Shown: positions 7,322 to 9,462 of the stretch, in pieces | Position numbering within the stretch: the first letter of the stretch is position 1 | Layout of the letters: every line of letters begins with the position of its first letter | Source of the DNA: an uncultured Slackia sp. | GTDB taxonomy: Bacteria; Actinomycetota; Coriobacteriia; Coriobacteriales; Eggerthellaceae | NCBI GenBank assembly: GCA_900553775.1 | Contig: USEZ01000065.1 | Coordinates: 1-9,462 of the forward strand | Length of the DNA stretch: 9,462 nt | Reading direction: 5' to 3' | Notes under the pieces: generated by a model | Database searches by the model: none | Told to the model about the DNA's origin: nothing | The model's input: the letters and a program-made list of their open reading frames with translations, nothing else | Made by a program: the position numbers and the translations under genes

Positions 7322-7738
7322 ATGGAGCTTACCCGTCGAAGCGACTATGCCTGCCGCATCATACGCGCGGCCTACGACAATCGCGATGTCTACGTGTCGG
7401 TCTCCGAAGTGGCCGAGCGCGAGAACATACCGTATGCGTTCGCTCGCAGCATCCAGCACGATCTGGTGCATGCGGGCCTGCTCAAAACGGTGCGCGGCGC
7501 GAAAGGCGGCCTGTCTTTGGCGTGCGATCCCGCCACCACCACGGTGCTCGACGTCCTCGAAGCCTTGCAGGGGCCTATCAACATGTCGCCCTGCTCTTCG
7601 GATTCCGACTTCTGCGGCCGTTGCAGCGAATGCGAATTCCGCGGCGTCTGGAAGAAGGCGGACGATCTGATGAGGGGCTATTTCGGCTCGATCACGCTCG
7701 ATGAGCTTTTCAAAGGACAGCGATGCGCATGCGAGTAG
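7322..7738 (+). CDS. Rrf2-family regulator with an Fe-S-type cysteine set
   Basis: 138 residues, normal Rrf2 length. The start MELTRRSDYACRIIRAAY is typical of the family. The winged helix covers about residues 1-80, with recognition helix IPYAFARSIQHDLVHAGLL (36-54) and wing VRGAKGGLSLA (57-67). Cysteines 91, 98, 101 and 104 lie where IscR, NsrR and RirA hold their cluster (three Cys near 92-105 in IscR/NsrR), so a redox, NO or iron-sensing cluster is likely; cluster type is not determinable. Two more cysteines sit at the tail (CACE). It begins 6 bases after the AAA-like gene and overlaps mutY by 16 bases, so the three are co-transcribed. GAGG (7307-7310) is a modest ribosome site. It may autoregulate the operon through the dyad at 5681-5704. 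Not assignable to IscR, NsrR or CymR by sequence alone. Confidence 0.88.
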   Translation: MELTRRSDYACRIIRAAYDNRDVYVSVSEVAERENIPYAFARSIQHDLVHAGLLKTVRGAKGGLSLACDPATTTVLDVLEALQGPINMSPCSSDSDFCGRCSECEFRGVWKKADDLMRGYFGSITLDELFKGQRCACE

Positions 7739-8592
7739 CGATGCCCGAAGGCGTCTCGGACGATGCCGTCGCATCGTTCGTCGCGCGCGTGCGCGCCCAA
7801 GGCGCCGAGCTTTACCGCGACCTTCCCTGGCGCAATACGCGCGACCCTTACGCCATCTGGATATCGGAGGTCATGCTTCAGCAGACGCAGGTCGCCCGCG
7901 TGTTGACGCGATGGGAGCGCTTTATGAGGCGCTTTCCCACGGTGGACGCCCTCGCGTCCGCCTCGTCGGCCGATGTGGTGGAGGAGTGGCAGGGCATGGG
8001 ATACAATCGCCGTGCGCTGGCGCTCAAGCGCGCCGCCGATATCTGCGCCGCCGATTTCTCGGGATCGCTTCCTGTCGGGGTGGACGAGCTGCGCAGTCTT
8101 CCAGGCATCGGCGAGGCGACCGCCGCAGGGATCACGGCGTTTTCGCGCGACGTTCCTTGCGTGTATATAGAAACGAACGTGCGCGCCGTTTTTATCCATG
8201 AGTTCTTCTCGCACGCAGAACGCGTAAGCGATAAAGAGCTGCGGCCGCTCGTCGAAGCGGCTTGTCCCGAAACGGATGTGCGCGGGTGGTACTACGCCTT
8301 GCTCGATGTGGGAGCTCATTTGAAGAAGACCCTGGTCAATCCTACGCGCAAGGCGACGGCTTATACGAGGCAGAGCGCTTTCGAGGGTTCGCGGCGCCAA
8401 AAGCGCGCATGGATCGTGCGCGAGGTCATGGCGACGCCGGGAATCGCCCACGACGAGCTGCATCGCCGCCTCGACGCCGTAGAGGCGAAGGCGGGGCGCG
8501 ATCGCGTGTCCGACGAGGAGTTCGATTCCATCGTATCGGCGCTTGCGGGCGAAGGGTTTTTTTCCGAGGTCGACGGCGGTTGGCGCGCATGA
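7723..8592 (+). CDS. mutY: MutY-type adenine DNA glycosylase, no Fe-S cluster, short form
   Basis: 289 residues of the HhH-GPD superfamily. LPWRNTRDPYAIWISEVMLQQTQV (34-57, quoted here by its parts LPWR and SEVMLQQTQV) is the MutY hallmark and contains catalytic Glu49. The helix-hairpin-helix is LPGIGEATA (126-134). The residue matching the catalytic Asp of LDGNVKR is Glu150 in YIETNVRAV. After LLDVGAH (193-199) the usual C-x6-C-x2-C-x5-C is absent: residues 200-222 hold no cysteine. No NUDIX-like 8-oxoG domain follows. Instead an FEGSRRQKR stretch (220-228) leads into a helical, winged-helix-like tail. Expected role: removal of A (or a related mispaired base) opposite 8-oxoG; the substitutions leave room for another specificity. 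ATG 7723 is favoured by AAAGGA (7712-7717) 5 bases upstream; ATG 7729 or 7741 are alternatives. It overlaps rrf2 by 16 bases. Confidence 0.85.
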   Translation: MRMRVAMPEGVSDDAVASFVARVRAQGAELYRDLPWRNTRDPYAIWISEVMLQQTQVARVLTRWERFMRRFPTVDALASASSADVVEEWQGMGYNRRALALKRAADICAADFSGSLPVGVDELRSLPGIGEATAAGITAFSRDVPCVYIETNVRAVFIHEFFSHAERVSDKELRPLVEAACPETDVRGWYYALLDVGAHLKKTLVNPTRKATAYTRQSAFEGSRRQKRAWIVREVMATPGIAHDELHRRLDAVEAKAGRDRVSDEEFDSIVSALAGEGFFSEVDGGWRA

Positions 8593-8632
8593 TTGCGATA
8601 CGACGGATGTCGACGGCGGCCGTTTCGGCATA

Positions 8633-8656
8633 GAGCGGCCGGCGCGCTCGTTTTTT
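8633..8656 (+). terminator. Rho-independent terminator of the AAA-rrf2-mutY operon
   Basis: GAGCG (8633-8637) and CGCTC (8645-8649) pair around a 7-base GC-rich loop, followed at once by G and six T (8651-8656). It lies 40 bases after the mutY stop and separates that operon from rubrerythrin. Confidence 0.75.
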
Positions 8657-8684
8657 ATTGTTGATTCGATGGCCGTTTCGCCTC

Positions 8685-8721
8685 TTGCGCATCGGACCCC
8701 TTTTGCTCGATATGCTTGAAT
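8685..8721 (+). promoter_or_regulatory. Candidate promoter of rubrerythrin
   Basis: TTGCGC (8685-8690) repeats the -35 seen at the tRNA and AAA promoters, with GATATG (8709-8714) 18 bases on. An extended -10 of the form TGC-TTGAAT (8713-8721) overlaps it. Matches are moderate. Either choice gives a leader of about 80-100 nt to ATG 8812 and lies downstream of the terminator at 8633-8656. Confidence 0.35.
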
Positions 8722-8811
8722 TCTTCCCGCGACGAAGGCGCAGACGATGCGTCTTGCGCGCGGGAAGGGAAGACCATGGATTCGGGCTTCGTCCCGAGAA
8801 AGGCGGGTTTC

Positions 8812-9351
8812 ATGGAATTGAAGGGCACTCAGACCGAGAAGAACCTGATGGCGGCATTCGCCGGCGAATCGCAGGCGCACACCAAGTATCTGTATTACGC
8901 CTCGCAGGCGAAAAAGGACGGCTATGTCCAGATTCAGAACATCTTCGCCGAGACGGCGAAAAACGAGTCGGAGCACGCGAAGCTCTGGTTCAAGGCGCTG
9001 CACGGCGGCAAGATTCCCACGACGCTTGAAAACCTCGCCGACGCCGCATCGGGAGAGAACTACGAATGGACCGACATGTATGCCGAGTTCGCCGAGACCG
9101 CCCGCAAGGAGGGGTTCGACGACCTTGCGCGTCTTTTCGAAGGCGTCGCGGCGGTGGAAAAAGAGCATGAGGCGCGCTATCGCAGCCTGATCGCGCGCAT
9201 CGAGGCGGGCGAGGTCTTCAAGCGCGGCGAAATCCACGCGTGGAAGTGCAACAATTGCGGCCATATCCATATCGGCTGCGAGGCTCCCGAGGTTTGCCCC
9301 GTCTGCAACCATCCGCGCGCCCATTTCGAAATCCGCGCCGAGAATTACTAA
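8812..9351 (+). CDS. rbr: Rubrerythrin
   Basis: 179 residues, slightly shorter than Desulfovibrio rubrerythrin (about 190). It is a cytoplasmic non-haem di-iron peroxidase of anaerobes that reduces hydrogen peroxide with electrons from rubredoxin or NADH systems. The four-helix domain carries FAGES (Glu19), the first ExxH (Glu52-His55), Glu92/Glu95 in AEFAETA, and a second ExxH (Glu116-His119). The C-terminal rubredoxin domain has C146-x2-C149-x12-C162-x2-C165 for a single iron. ATG 8812 is preferred because the protein then starts MELKGTQTEKN, the family's normal start, with AAAGGCGG (8799-8806) 5 bases before it. An in-frame ATG 8776, behind GAAGGGA (8764-8770), would add 12 residues and cannot be excluded. 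Separate transcription unit; partners in oxidative defence are the Rrf2 and MutY genes just upstream. Confidence 0.95.
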   Translation: MELKGTQTEKNLMAAFAGESQAHTKYLYYASQAKKDGYVQIQNIFAETAKNESEHAKLWFKALHGGKIPTTLENLADAASGENYEWTDMYAEFAETARKEGFDDLARLFEGVAAVEKEHEARYRSLIARIEAGEVFKRGEIHAWKCNNCGHIHIGCEAPEVCPVCNHPRAHFEIRAENY

Positions 9352-9362
9352 GCCGTCTTGCC

Positions 9363-9391
9363 CTCGGTCGCGCGAAGCTTCGGCGGTCGAG
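9363..9391 (+). terminator. Hairpin after rubrerythrin, possible terminator
   Basis: Bases 9363-9371 pair with 9383-9391 over 9 bp, two of them G-U. Past a single bulged G, CGA (9373-9375) pairs with TCG (9380-9382) to close an AGCT tetraloop. It lies 11 bases after the stop codon, the usual place for a terminator, but no T run follows (GAAATGCGG). Confidence 0.45.
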
Positions 9392-9421
9392 AAATGCGGC
9401 ATTGCGAAAGCCCGCATGGAC

Positions 9422-9462
9422 TGAACTGAACCCCGATAGTGGGACTGGAAACAAAAAGTTTC
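9422..9462. mobile_element. Probable terminal end of an IS3-family insertion sequence (edge of window)
   Basis: TGAACTGAACCCC (9422-9434), then GATAGTGGGAC and an A-rich stretch, resembles from memory the ends of many IS3-family elements, which begin TG, carry a CTGxACCCC core, then AGTTGGAC and AAAAAGTTT. The last 15 bases form GAAAC-AAAAA-GTTTC (9448-9462). The rest of the element, including any transposase, is outside the window, so neither orientation nor target-site duplication can be seen. Confidence 0.4.

Noticed and set aside
5519..7774. Antisense open frame of 751 codons opposite the AAA-like gene
   Set aside because: Same GC-driven shadow. The sense frame has a strong ribosome site and AAA-pattern homology. 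The frame opposite 3763-5661 was rejected for the same reason.
8567..8629. Direct repeat GTCGACGGCGG at the end of mutY and just downstream
   Set aside because: Only 11 bases and built of common GC-rich codon pairs in this genome; no flanking structure supports a functional repeat.
8589..8633. 14-codon reading frame starting in an ATGA overlap at the mutY stop
   Set aside because: No ribosome site, no recognisable peptide feature, and it runs into the terminator stem.
260..9351. Possibility of a defence system, prophage or toxin-antitoxin module
   Set aside because: No nuclease-effector, integrase, phage structural or toxin-like gene is seen. The AAA-like protein lacks an ATPase P-loop and its neighbours are regulatory and repair genes.
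9426..9462. A first CRISPR repeat (ends in GGAAAC, with a CCC/GGG stem)
   Set aside because: Only one copy is visible and the CTGAACCCC...GTGGGAC layout fits an IS3-type end better. More sequence to the right would decide.

Overview
The window is GC-rich, densely packed bacterial DNA with strong AGGAGG-type ribosome binding sites. It looks like an anaerobe of the Coriobacteriia (Eggerthellaceae-like). That placement is inferred from the style of the proteins (an exporter half with a large outside loop, a His-rich MMPGEKAxDFKGT leader, rubrerythrin, a MutY without an Fe-S cluster) and from base composition. It was not tested by a search.

Layout. Bases 1-48 hold the 5' part of a tRNA-Asp(GTC) gene on the minus strand, with a clear promoter reading leftward from 85-113. 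A 209-bp intergenic region then leads rightward into operon A: a MarR-family regulator (258-752) and two half-size ABC exporters (743-2929 and 2926-4785), all overlapping. The two exporters form a textbook asymmetric heterodimer: each lacks exactly the ATPase residues that the other keeps. A 14-bp hairpin (4799-4835) and an extended -10 promoter (TGC-TATAAT) separate them from a single HAD-IB phosphatase-like gene (4900-5601).

Operon B starts after a 133-bp gap holding a weak hairpin, a candidate promoter and a perfect 24-bp dyad (8-bp arms). It encodes an unusual AAA-like protein whose Walker A and arginine fingers are gone (5735-7315), an Rrf2-family regulator with an Fe-S-type cysteine set (7322-7738), and a short MutY-type glycosylase (7723-8592) lacking the four iron-sulfur cysteines. 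A rho-independent terminator (8633-8656) closes it. Next comes a rubrerythrin (8812-9351), a downstream hairpin, and at the right edge a sequence resembling the terminal repeat of an IS3-family element.

Working together. Operon A is most simply a MarR-controlled drug or toxic-compound efflux pump. Operon B plus rubrerythrin suggests an oxidative-stress theme: Fe-S-based sensing (Rrf2), repair of oxidised-guanine mispairs (MutY) and peroxide removal (rubrerythrin). The degenerate AAA-like protein has no assigned role and is the most interesting item. Every strand of the window longer than 300 bases carries a gene.
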